Positions 38,709-49,915 of a DNA stretch of 64,000 nt are shown here, in pieces (the first letter of the stretch is position 1; each line of letters starts with the position of its first letter). The notes under the pieces were generated by a model. That model was not told the origin of the DNA. It did not search any database and was given only the letters and a program-made list of their open reading frames with translations. The stretch is from Odiellus spinosus. Taxonomy: Eukaryota; Arthropoda; Arachnida; Opiliones; Phalangiidae. The DNA lies in NCBI GenBank assembly GCA_963920705.1, contig OY987227.1, positions 27,509,935 to 27,573,934 on the forward strand, given 5' to 3'. Made by a program: the position numbers and the translations under genes.

Positions 38709-41700
38709 TCAGTGTCGAGTTTGGCGCGGAACGCGACTCGTTTTTCTCGATAACATTTCGATGGTCTTAATGATTGCCGCCAGTACGAGTCCAGAAATCC
38801 AAAGAAACATGGCGAAGGCGAACGCTTTTAAGGGCAGGGCTTCGGGTTCGTTTTCTTTCGACCCTTTTGGCTCCTCGAAACAGGCGCGATGAACCCAAAC
38901 TTCAAAGTCCAATGAACGCAGAAATATTCCCGTCTCGAACAAAGAAAATGCCCTAGAAAACGTTAAAATTTGTCACTTTACACCCGGAGTCACTGCTTTG
39001 TAAACGGAGAAGTAATTTTCCATTGAAAAAAACATTTTTTCTTTGGACTTTGAGTACACAATTACGACTATTATCTCGAACCACCAAATAAGGGACTCAA
39101 AAATCATAATAGGGACTAAGGTTTAGATGTTAGCAACGCCTGTATAGTGGCGACATCAGGAAATTTATCTCCTCTAACAAATCAGGGTTTGAATCCCATG
39201 ATCGCACTGTTTTTCGTCTTACGTAATACCACAAGTAAATAATCCTTCAAGTTTACAACCGGACACATTTCCGGTAGCGTCTTGTTTGTAAGAGTTCAAG
39301 TATTGTTTACTCTACAGACAAACTACTCAGCCTCGCTGCCATTCCGTACAAATTTCGGAATACTTTAGGTGAAACCATTGACCGAAAGAATCGTACTGGC
39401 TTCATCGAAGCCTACAGAATGCCTTGTAAACTTGAATTATGATTTACCTGTGGTAATACACCTTATAGCTAGGATTTCTTAATTCAGTTGACTGATTTAT
39501 TAGCGCGAACCAACGTATAGCCCGATATAGTCTGCCTTAATTAATTTTACAGTGTTATGAAATTATTTTACTAGGTTTTAAGAAATTCTATTCTCCTTAA
39601 GTCTGACCTCTAGGTAATGATTTGAAGAGTGGACCTATTTTAAGGACCACGTGGCGCTTGGGCTTGAAGACACTATAGGTGGCGTTTTGTACGCGTGACC
39701 GTTTCATAAAGCAAAATTAAGACGGACGGTATAGTCCTCATATTTGGAGATCTGAGATAATTCTAACACTCGTTTGAAAGGTTTCTGGTGCTTGTGGGCG
39801 AGTTTTTTTCGCATGGGAAAGGCGATGTTAACTTCGAAGACTCGTTCAGGAAGGGCCCGGATTTTGTGACTCCTCGAGTCGCACTCCATTAAATATCCCA
39901 ACGTAGCCTGAATAAAAGTTTCCGGGAAAATTATGAAATTGCTTCCCTTATGCAAATCATCAAACGCTCCCAGGATGTCGAAATCCGCCAACGCACTCAA
40001 CCCCCGCGTATCCCGGGCTTGTCGGTAAATATCGCGACGAACCTCGCTTTCAGACATCTATAAAGAATGGCGATTAAGTACAGCGCGAAATTTTAAAACG
40101 AATAGCACCACGATACGCGGCTATGACTGGTCAAAAATTTAATTGAAACGAAAACTGTTCCGCTTAGATAGATGGAGCTGAACCAATAAAAATATTCCAT
40201 TATTCACTTGTAAAGCTTCGGGGACGGGCGAATCTTCCATTACGAAGATCTGCGATTGGGGAAAATACTGCCTGACGTCACTGAGAGTTTCTAAGTAGAC
40301 TGGCTCAGGGGGGAGGGTCAGAACGGACAGTATCCCACTCGAGAAGGCCGCTGATATCCAAAAGGACTGCAATGAACAGACCAACAGAAACAGACGAGCT
40401 CCGATTCCGAGACCAGCTTCTTCCTCAAAAGCTTAATAAGAAATTAAATTCCCAAATCGTAAAATCATTTTTTCGCGTGTTAGTATTACATTGGCGTAAG
40501 TTGATGATGATCAAATGATAGATTCGGAGGGACCAGTTATTGACCAGATTAGATCGAATTGTACTTGTAGTGAATTCAATCAAATAGTATATCAAGGTCC
40601 ACGTAATTGAGAGAATGAACAATGAAAAAAAATATGCCATCCACAACTACATTATATTAACGAGAATTATCATCTTATGCTTGTCATTATTAGAGTCATT
40701 TTACCTCCTTAGAGAATATTTGGATAGGAGAAATTTCGTTTCTTTTCCATTTTATTGGTTCATCCGCGGACATCTAGAAAGTAAAATAAAAAATCAAAAA
40801 ATCTGAGTATATTGAACATAAGAGTGATCCCGAGGTAAGGTTTCAATTGCGCAGTTTCCTTTTGCGCAGTTTTTCATTTGCGCAGTTATCCATTTCCGCA
40901 GTTTCCATTTGCGTTTTTTTTCATTTGCGCAGTGTTCATTTGCAGGTTAGGTTATGTTATGTTTCGTTAGGTTAGGTTAATCACTCGAACTAGCCTGCCC
41001 CTCTTGTTATATTACTAGTTAGATTAGATTAGGTTAGGTTAGTTAATCACTCGAACTAGCCTGTCCCTCTTGTTTACAGCTCGAATGACAAACTGCGCAA
41101 ATGGGAACCGCGCAAATGGAAATGCTCAAATGGGAAACCGCGCAAATGGCTACTGCGCAAATAAAAATGCGCAAGTGGGAAACTGCGCAAGCGGACGCAA
41201 ACCGATCCCGAATAGAGGTTTTCATACCATTATCCAATTATCAGCGAGCATAGTAGTGGTGAATTCCAAGTAAGGCAGATTATTATAACCCGGGGTGTAA
41301 GTGTTGAAACCCAAATCCCCTTCTCCCTGCGTTACACCAAAAAACAAGAAATATTTTCATGAACAAAATATTAGAATAGAGCTGACTGATGGGTTGAAAA
41401 TGAGACCATTAACTCCAATAATTGGACCATAAATAACATAGTTACGGATATTACGATGATTAAATTTGAGAAATTATTCTATTGGGTGATGTCGATAACA
41501 TCTGATTATCACTAAAATTAACTAGTTAAAAAAATTTCAACAAATCTTAAGCTTATTCGCCGCCCAATCGAAAAAACAAGTCTTTGAAACGATTTCGTGT
41601 CGAAATCAAGCGCGCGCTTCTCAATTAACATCGAGGTATCTCCATTACCCCCAGCCCCAAATCAATTGATCTCGAATCTATTTATTAAAAGAATTCTTGT

Positions 41701-42159
41701 CCAATTTGGACTTTCTCATTTTGAAGCGGGCCTTGGTACTGACTTCCCTGATGAGGTATCCGACGTATCCAGTGGCGTTATTGATCCCATAAATGTGTCC
41801 GTAATCCCCTAGCTCATCGTGTTCAATTATGGTGTAACTGCGAGTGAGTGAGAATCGTATATAAGGCAAAAGTAAAATAATAATCGTAAGAATGAAACTT
41901 AATGTAGTGTCGGTGCTAAAAGATTGGCTCTATTCTTTTACACAGACATCGAAGTCAGTCGTTCTTAGTAAAGCGAAATGGTTAGTTTAAATTTTGTCTT
42001 GTTTAGGTTATGTTTCGTTAAGAATTTTAAAGATATTTTCCTATTCTTGTAATAATTCGAAGCTAAATTTCCCGAAAAAGTACTATAAATTCTATCTAGG
42101 AGCCTATGTCTAATGGATAAATGGTTAACCAAAAACATACCGTCTTTTTTAACGGGGTG

Positions 42160-42195
<36 letters not shown>

Positions 42196-43336
42196 TAATA
42201 ATACATAAAATTATGAAAGTGTTAAATTAACAATTATAATGTTTACGTTTAATCGTAAATAATCGCAAGATTAGCGGGTACTTTATTAATTATCTGAGCC
42301 CTAGTCATAGACTACTTCTTAATTTATTTATTTTTGACTTTACTTGTAATTCATTTTCTGAATAATGGCGTTGGCGTAGGTGGAGAAGAGGCCGGTCATT
42401 ATCACTTTGCCATTTTCATCCTGCCCAAAGTCCAACCAGTATGGTATCTAAAATCAAAATCGTTAGATTAGGATTAAATTTTTCGTGGGATTATATTTTT
42501 GTGGGATTAAAGCTCGCGAGATTAAATTTGCGTGGGATTAAAGCTCGCGAGATTAAATTTGCGTGGGATTAAAGCTCACGAGATTAAATTTGCGTGGGAT
42601 TAAAGCTCGCGAGATTAAATTTGCGTGGGATTAAAGCTCGCGAGATTAAATTTGCGTGGGATTAAAGCTCGCGAGATCAAATTTGCGTGGGATTAAAGCT
42701 CGCGAGATTAAATTTGCGTGGGATTAAAGCTCGCGAGATCAAATTTGCGTGGGATTAAAGCTCGCGAGATTAAATTTGCGTGGGATTAAAGCTCGCGAGA
42801 TTAAATTTGCGTGGGATTAAAGCTCGCGAGATTAAATTTGCGTGGGATTAAAGCTCGCGAGATTAAATTTGCGTGGGATTAAAGCTCGCGAGATTAAATT
42901 TGCGTGGGATTAAAGCTCGCGAGATTAAATTTGCGTGGGATTAAAGCTCGCGGGATTAAATTTGCGTGGGATTAAAGCTCGCGGGATTAAATTTGCGTGG
43001 GATTAAAGCTCGCGGGATTAAATTTGCGTGGGATTAAAGCTCGCGAGATTAAATTTTCGTGGGATTAAAGCTCGCGAGATTAAATTTGCGTGGGATTAAA
43101 GCTCGCGAGATTAAATTTGCGTGGGATTAAAGCTCGCGAGATTAAATTTGCGTGGGATTAAAGCTCGCGAGATTAAATTTGCGTGGGATTAAAGCTCGCG
43201 AGATTAAATTTGCGTGGGATTAAAGCTCGCGAGATTAAATTTTCGTTGCAATAAGGTCCTCTATTTTTTGGGTGAAAAATTGTATTTTCCCATACGCAAT
43301 ACTTACTGGCATTACGCAATAAGTTAGACTTTCCAT
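38709..43336 (-). CDS. Divergent ionotropic receptor, gene 2
   Basis: Tandem paralogue of gene 1, a predicted IR cation channel. Exons: 43336-43307, 42447-42344, 41837-41744, 41326-41228, 40773-40705, 40646-40490, 40431-40208, 40057-39768, 38952-38709. Total 1311 nt, 436 residues, one uninterrupted frame. All intron phases equal those of gene 1, and exons 2-7 have identical lengths. S1 about 8-130 (GDYGHIYG, GYVGYLIRE); M1 133-156; M3 196-226 (FSSGILSVLTLPP); M4 about 396-419. About three quarters of exon 7 residues match gene 1 by eye. The Arg at the ligand site of gene 1 is Asn91 here. As in gene 1, no signal peptide is visible; the protein starts MESLTYC. Introns are longer: intron 1 holds a 31-bp minisatellite, intron 2 a 30-base poly-T run and intron 4 a foldback. 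All splice sites are GT-AG. Confidence 0.88.
40845..41206. repeat. TTAGG-centred foldback, GCGCAAAT arms
   Basis: The left arm (40845-40945) is about seven copies of a 15-16 bp unit containing ATTTGCGCAGTTTCC. The right arm (41092-41206) is about eight units in inverted orientation with ACTGCGCAAATGGGAA. The centre holds two direct copies of a module: TTAGG-like repeats, then TTAATCACTCGAACTAGCCTG and CCCTCTTGTT. It lies wholly in intron 4 of IR gene 2, between exons at 41228 and 40773. Gene 1 lacks it; its corresponding intron is only 60 bp. Confidence 0.85.
42163..42192. repeat. Poly-T run (30 bases)
   Basis: Thirty uninterrupted T on the plus strand, so poly-A in the sense of the host gene, within intron 2 of IR gene 2. 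No retroposed body is recognisable beside it. Confidence 0.95.
42484..43245. repeat. 31-bp minisatellite in intron 1 of IR gene 2
   Basis: Each unit is GTGGGATTAAAGCTCGC followed by GAGATTAAATTTGC. From the unit at 42501 to the last at 43214 there are exactly 23 steps of 31 bp, so 24 full units with no length change, plus a degenerate leading half unit. Each unit contains the palindrome CTCGCGAG and is itself two related halves (GGGATTAAA and GAGATTAAA). Variants cluster: three adjacent units have GCGGGATTAAA and two have GAGATCAAA. Confidence 0.97.
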
Positions 43337-44077
43337 TTCCAAATTTCTAGAAAGTGTCTTGGCGAAATCCACCTAGCTCGTCGGGCGAAACTCGAATGTT
43401 TTTTTCATATTGTCATATTAATCGATACGTCATGAAATATATTTGCTTAATGAAACGCGATATAAAAAATTCGTTTAATTATGAAGAAAAAGTACTTGCG
43501 ATCTATATTACGTGACTTTATTTATATTAGGTTTGCTAGTTTGTTTCTGTTGTTGTTTGAACATTAACCTACTTTCTTTATTATCTTTAAAGTTCATTGT
43601 ACACGCTTCACTGTCAAAACTGACATTACTTACAATAATTAACTGGATATGATATATATAAATATCTGTTAAGTTCAAAACTAAGAGCGAGATAGATAAG
43701 AGTAGGGCTCGGTATTATAATTTATTAAGTCGTGATGTTCAGAATATTATAATCAATTCCATCTTGAGTTGACAGCACACGCAAAATATTCGAGCGAAAT
43801 AACAATGTTTTAGTTTCTAGCAGTTTTTTGATTATCCTACTCCATTGAAATCCAAATATAAGATTATTTTAAATTTTCGAACAGTGTTAAGTTACAAAAG
43901 AGAAATCTTTAAGGTTGGCATCATACGCGTAATTAGGTAACCCGTTTTTTTTCTAAATCATTTGGTAATTTAGAGGTAGAACAAGGGAGCCCACTTTCGC
44001 GCACGCTGCCAACTCCAAATGAAATAAACTATACATAAATATATCTTTTTAATTACAGAATAGAAACTAAATAAAAT

Positions 44078-44358
44078 CAAGGAGGATCAGAGAAGGAGAG
44101 GAAATGTGGGGACGGCGCGGTTCCTACTGCGTCGGCCTAAACTCCCACTCTGGGAGAACGGGGGTAGAGACGTTTCGTGGTAAAATGTTGTCGCGTGGGT
44201 AAAACGAATCCTTTATGAGACGCGCTAGCTAGCGACCACGTGACAACAGTTTACCTCGAGAATTTCCTATCCCCCCTTTCCACCCGAGTGGGAGGTTGGC
44301 TCTTCTCTCTCTAACTCAACGCAGCCCCACATTTCCTCTCCTTCTCTGATCCTCCTTG
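44078..44358. mobile_element. CAAGAAG-family MITE, copy 3 (7-bp TSD)
   Basis: A 281-bp copy, inverted relative to the other two, with perfect ATAAAAT duplications (44071-44077 and 44359-44365). Both termini carry the same change (CAAGGAGGATCAG and its complement). It begins about 25 bp beyond the stop codon of the small secreted-protein gene, so it probably lies in that gene's 3' untranslated region. Confidence 0.94.
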
Positions 44359-44383
44359 ATAAAATTAAACAAAATTTTCGTGA

Positions 44384-44958
44384 TTAACGCTTATCTGCCC
44401 CACCCCCCATGTAATTATCAACACCTTTCTTAAATTCTTCAACGAACTTATCGAATACTTCTGGCGAAGTGTTTTTCCCTAAAATTTCTTTCTTGTTCAA
44501 GATTAGCAGTGTACCGTAAGAACGTTCGTTATAATTTGCTCTAGATTTTAAAATAGTGCAGTAAGAAACGCCTTTTGGATAAATATGATCTTTTGGCTTC
44601 GCGCCGCATTTCGTCACAAACATTTTGTATTCGTTGCAACATGGTTTGTTATTTGAACACTGAAAATAAATTAATTCTGCGGTTAATTCGGAAATCACGA
44701 GTTTTTGTTACGGAAAAACTAAAGCCCGCAAAATAAAAGGTTTACACCATGGGCGCCCGCAGAGGGGGGGGGGGCTACTTTTTTGTTAATTAGTTTAATT
44801 TGGTTAATCAGTTTAGTTTGGTTAATCGGATTAATTTGGTTAACCTTTTCCAACAGAGGTGTACATTTCTCATCGCCGTGAACAGCAATTATCATAAGAT
44901 AAAGAATGAGAATAGCACTGACCAGAGCTGCCAAAAAAGAGTTCTTCAAATGACCCAT
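44384..44958 (-). CDS. Small secreted six-cysteine protein, two exons
   Basis: Exon 1 starts at 44958 with a clear signal peptide: MGHLKNS, a hydrophobic core of about 20 residues (ALVSAILILYLMIIAV), then HGDEKCTPLLEK. Exon 2 (44659-44384) follows a good acceptor (TTTTCAG) and encodes CSNNKPCCNEYK through to MGGGADKR. The donor is uncertain. Phase-0 choices end exon 1 at 44845 (38 codons), 44779 (60) or 44746 (71). The shortest avoids a low-complexity Asn-Gln-Ile-Lys stretch and a proline run; the longest leaves an 86-nt intron, closer to the short introns nearby. Mature cysteines: one in exon 1, then C, CC, C and C in exon 2, which allows three disulfides. I recognise no family. Gene 2's first codon is about 1 kb downstream, same strand. 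Confidence 0.65.
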
Positions 44959-46444
44959 ATTTATTACTAGAAATTCTGTTAAAAAATTAAACGATTAGAA
45001 CTTTAAGACCGCTTAACAATGATGAAAATAATTTCAATGACTTTCTCGTTTGATTTGGGCTTAGAATACCTTTCTAAATACGTATTCTTCGAGAAGTAGG
45101 GAGGGTTGTGGCTAAAAATAAATCAAAACTTACACTTTTTGAAGCAATCTAATCCCGATTTGCTGAAAGTTACGTAGATTAATTTAAAATGGAGAGATTT
45201 AGATGAGCCACTCGAAAAAGATAGCTAGCTCTCGATGGAAGATGGCCAAAAACGTTATAATAGTCCAGTCTTACAGCTAAAATTCCTTCTATTCAATATA
45301 AGTTTAAAACACCTGTATCCGATATTTTGTCGTAAATTAATATTCCTTGTGGATTAAAACGTGTTCATTTTTTTATTATTATTCTTTATCGCGTATTCTT
45401 CTCCTCGGCGTTCTTAAATTATGATTCAATTTAAGCGGTAGAGTCTCATAATCATATACGTGGCTAGAAATGATTTAAAAGTTGTCATTTAACACGCTTC
45501 ACGTAGTTTTATCAATTTATTGAAGCATTGTTTGTCACATTTGATTGGTGGTGAAATCAAAATGAACAAAAATGAAATCGTGTCTTTTCTAGATTTAAAA
45601 ACTAACAAGATGTCTAAATCCTTTAAGAAAGCACCACCCCAAGAAGCAATTTTACTTTTTATTTTTTGAGATTAGAAAAAGTAGAGCTCGAAATTGGATA
45701 AACACCAAATACATTTCCTAAAATTTGTTGGAAAATTCTAGAATACGTTTTTATTATGGGTATTCCGAAAAAAATTCAAAAGCAGTTGCGTTTTTAGTTG
45801 AGAAAACAAGTTAAAGGTATTATATACGCGAAAGGTCATCCCAAAAAGAGTGTAAGTGATAGGGAAACGTTTTCTTCACTGTTCAATACGAGTTTTCATA
45901 ATAGGAACAGCTCTTGTCGCGTTGATACACAATGTTAAACGTAATATTGAAAAATAAGTCGTTCCGCTAGTAAACCTTTTTTTCTCCGTAGGTTATAAAA
46001 CATCGTCAAAACCTATTTCTCGTCTCGATACCTCCGCTTTTCTTTCTCATGGATATTTTAGCGTATTTTTGAAAACTCCTCCACCTTTTCACCTACTTCT
46101 GTATGTCTAGATTTAGTAAAATCCACCACCCCGCGTATATTGATATTTTTCGTATAAGCGTAGATTTATTTTCCGAATTATGTTAAAGAAATCTCTCAAA
46201 AATTAAATTTATCGGCGATTTCCTTTGAAATCAGGATTCTTTTGTGGGTTATATGCCAAAGCAATGCCTAATTTTTAAATCAGCGATAACTTCTCAAATA
46301 CTGGCTATATCCACCACGGTAAATTCGATGACATTTACTTCTCGATTCGAGGTGCGGAATCATTTTGACGTTTTGAGTTTTTCATATATTTTAATGTGTT
46401 TCCCAAGTGAGGTGCCCGGAACCAAATAAGGACCTTAGGCAACT

Positions 46445-46457
46445 GTTGCCTGGCAAC
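46445..46457. promoter_or_regulatory. RFX X-box-like palindrome
   Basis: GTTGCCTGGCAAC matches the X-box form GTNRCC, 0-3 bases, RGYAAC, with a 1-base spacer. A further GGCAAC half-site precedes it immediately, giving alternating half-sites. RFX factors are known to use X-boxes near genes of ciliated cells, including sensory neurons. No gene start is visible beside it, so function is unproven and chance occurrence is possible. Confidence 0.35.
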
Positions 46458-48242
46458 ATCAAGTTCCCAGTTACCAAGTTAGGGCACGCTAGGGGTAGTT
46501 TTTTAACCTAACTGTACTGAGAACGCTGTGAGTGGCTTCGTGATGAATCAATCGTCATGATACTGTCTTAAATATTTCCTTATCGATCTTATAGTCCTTC
46601 CAAATATACCTAATTTCCAAAAAGTGTACCAAGTTAGGGGCTTCTACCATAGTTATCAATGTATATCCTAAGTTATTCATTTTCTGATTCCGAGCTCTAT
46701 ACTTATTAAAATGTGTTGCCTTAATTCAATCGTACAATTGATTGTAAAATTTTACCGCATGATATTATTTGTACACTTTTCTCTTTTACCGCAAATTGAG
46801 TAAGGGGTGATGGTTTTACTAGTCCATATCCTACTACACTCTTTCCTTTTTCTACACGTACATACTTCCTACTTTTTCCGCTCACCCTGCTATATATATA
46901 TATAAATCCCAACGCTCTATTTCATCGAAAAATATGTCTGCCAAAGTTTGACAAGTGTTTTTAGGGCCATGATTTACGGCTCTGGAAGGTGTCGAAGACT
47001 ATTTCGGAGAACCCTTTCGTTCCGTAAACTCCAGGCCACCGGGTTTCTATTTTTTATAACCTCTCTTTCAAGAAGTTTTCTCCATATAACCTGTAAAACT
47101 AATAAAATTTTACGATGTAAATGTATTGGTTCGAGGAAAGTTAGTAATAAGGAAAAATCCCAGGCCGATTGATACTTCTTATAGGAAACGCACTGGTCAA
47201 TTATATATATAATAATGTAGTTAGAGCAAATAAAAGTGAATTTTTTGGGAAAGGCGGTAAAACCAATATTGGTGTTTAAGAAGAATATGATTGCTTCTTG
47301 AAGGCGATAAAAAATATTATTTATATTACATTAAGAGCGTAAAAATATGCGTAAAAACATCATTAAAACTCACCAAAGGCTTCTCGTTAATTTATAGGCA
47401 ATTAACGAGTTTGCGATTGTGCTCGCAATTTAGCGTAACTATTTCTATTAGGTGAAAATGATAAAAATATCTACAACTGATATTATTTCGCGTATTCTTT
47501 ATGGTTGAGTGGACGTATTTTTGATTAGCTGCGGATCTTATGATTGAAAATATTTATTTGTTGAAGGCTAAGGCCGTTGTGTTCATCTGATTGGTACAAT
47601 TTTATATCTTACTTAAATTAAATGTCTTGAAATTAAATTTAAACTTCAAAAATTTTCAATAGTTGTGAAAAAACCCGTGTTACGTCTTTTATCACAGTAA
47701 TTCGGAAAATAACCGAAGCCTAGGGTATTATTTTAAATCCCATTTTGTCTATACTCAATTTCACTTCTAAATAATTTGTATTGTGAAATATATTAACGGT
47801 GTTACGAAAACGAGGTCATAAAACATCATAATGTAATCATTATTTTCTAAATATGTATTATTAGCTATCATAATAGTTTAATTTTGCTTCTGCAAGGGCT
47901 TTAGTCTGAAACTCAACACAATCTGTGTATAAAAATTTAGTATAGGGTTTGATATATCTATCTTGTATCCCGTAATTGTTTTAGACGACGCGCGTAACTT
48001 AACTCGTAGTCCAAAGTAATTTAAACCCTTTCGTTTTGGGACCATGAAAAATTTATCTCTTGATAGTTGGCGACAGATTTTTCGTAAAAAAAATAAATAA
48101 ATCGATATTAATGTTTTTTATCCAGGAAGCTGTGTGGAATAAAACAAGGTGGTTAAGTATAGAAGTGAAGACCCACCTCGATAAGTCTTTGACAGCTAGC
48201 AATCCTCCATACTCCCATTGTTCGCCAAACCCATTCCACTTA

Positions 48243-48390
48243 GAGGTCGGCGTTTGGACAAGATAATTTCTGTTTGTTTTATCTTTATTCATAATTTGAA
48301 ATTATCCACAGGAAAAAAATGCAATTTAATCGTTTATATTTAACTAATTAACGAAATATTTATGGATTATCTTGTCCAAACCCCAACCTC
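48243..48390. mobile_element. TA-flanked small MITE, copy 3 (best preserved)
   Basis: A 148-bp element between TA at 48241-48242 and 48391-48392. Inverted ends of about 25 bp: GAGGTCGGCGTTTGGACAAG on the left and CTTGTCCAAACCCCAACCTC on the right. The core contains CATAATTTGAAATTATCCA. Confidence 0.85.
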
Positions 48391-49860
48391 TAAGTCCACT
48401 AAGCGTAATCCCTCCGTGATTTCATAGACCGGGTCGGTATGGGATGATGTATACTGTACCAACTACACCTAATTTGGGGGAGTTGTTTCCATATGGCTGC
48501 ATTCTTTTCCACATCATCACCGTCTCCACCAATCGTGTAGCGTATCACACTACAGGTGCAGCCAATATAAGACCATACATTCACCCCTGGTAGTGTAAGG
48601 TGTGGCTAAAAAGCGAAAGGCGCCCAAATTTCTCCGTCACTTAGTCATTTCTTTTATCCCCGAAAATTTTTACCAAATTTATTTTTTCTTAAAAGAATGA
48701 GGGTATAGAGAAATTTGTAAAAATAAAATAGAACGTCCGCGGATTGATGTCCGTAAATAAAAAAGCGGCGTGTAGGAATCTTATTTATATGGGAGAAGAA
48801 AATGTTACTGTCTTACGTAACACGTTGTACGTAAGCGTTAGAACGAGACGGTGTGTCAGCTGGCCCATCCCATTCCTGCCTCAGGACGAGCTTCGACGAT
48901 TAAATGATCACGGGATGAGGAATTTTTCGAACTGTCTTTTTTATCAGCCCTGCACCTAAACCATTTTCTTTCGTGGGATCTTTTACTTTTGAGGATATTA
49001 AAGTGGAACTGGGCCGCAAATACTTTAAAATAAAGCTCTCTTCAAACCCCTTTTGTAATGGAGCCTACATTTATACGTGTTTAGTTTAAAATAGATTCTT
49101 TGAAAGCCCAAAAACAGGAGTTAAAGACCGTAAATCAAATTCGTTTCAAGCTCAAAATCATTCGTACGTTTTCAAATTCCGTTGCTTAGAATAAAACGTA
49201 AGGAATTTGCGTAGAAACCTAGCCCAAAATAGCTGAAATAATAAAATCTCAAGTGCAAAATGTCTAGTGCATTTCACCATCTTGTTTCGCTCAAAAAGAC
49301 CACCCTTTTTGCCTCTTTCCCCTAAAGACTCCTCCGTTGGTTCGACTTACTTGGGTTTATGAATTAATATTAGGGGAATGGGAAACCTCGAAGGCGAAAT
49401 AACGCTTACATAATCCGCGTGAGAAGCTTCGCGCGAGTTAACTCGTAAAAGATGAATATTATAGTCTATATCAAGACAGATCTTCGTAAAAATCCTACTA
49501 AGCTATCAGGGTGAAATTAAAATTCTTCTATGTTTTGAAAGAATGTGGTACGTTGTCACTTTTACTCGTTAGTTTTCTGCCCCTCAAATTCCGATAGAAA
49601 CAAGAATAGTTGGCACGAGGCGTGGCTGAAGGCTGTAAGAAGAGTATACGAAAGACATAGTCTCAAAATTGAATCGTTTTTTTTTACTTCGAAAGCACTT
49701 TTACATCGATTTGCCTTTTTAGTAATACGCAAAACTGTAACGATCATGCGAAGGTCGCCGCCCCCGCCACTGTCAAAGTAGAAGGCCTGGCTTTGGCAAT
49801 CCAATTTTATTTTTGTCTATTTTGGAAGTCTCTGATAAATCCGATGTAATCGAAATATTT

Positions 49861-49915
49861 AACCGATTATTATTAATAATTAACTGATTAACTGATCTTG
49901 TCCAAACCCCGACTA
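49861..49915. mobile_element. TA-flanked small MITE, right-end fragment
   Basis: Contains TTATTAATAATTAACTGATT followed by GATCTTGTCCAAACCCCGAC, matching the right half of the family. The left half is not recognisable. Confidence 0.6.

Noticed and set aside
39130-39225. Possible tRNA (AGGGTTTGAATCCC resembles a T arm)
   Set aside because: No acceptor stem, D arm or anticodon arm can be formed around it. At most a SINE relic in intron 8 of IR gene 2.
42484-43245. CRISPR-like array
   Set aside because: Units are contiguous 31-mers with no unique spacers, inside a eukaryotic intron.
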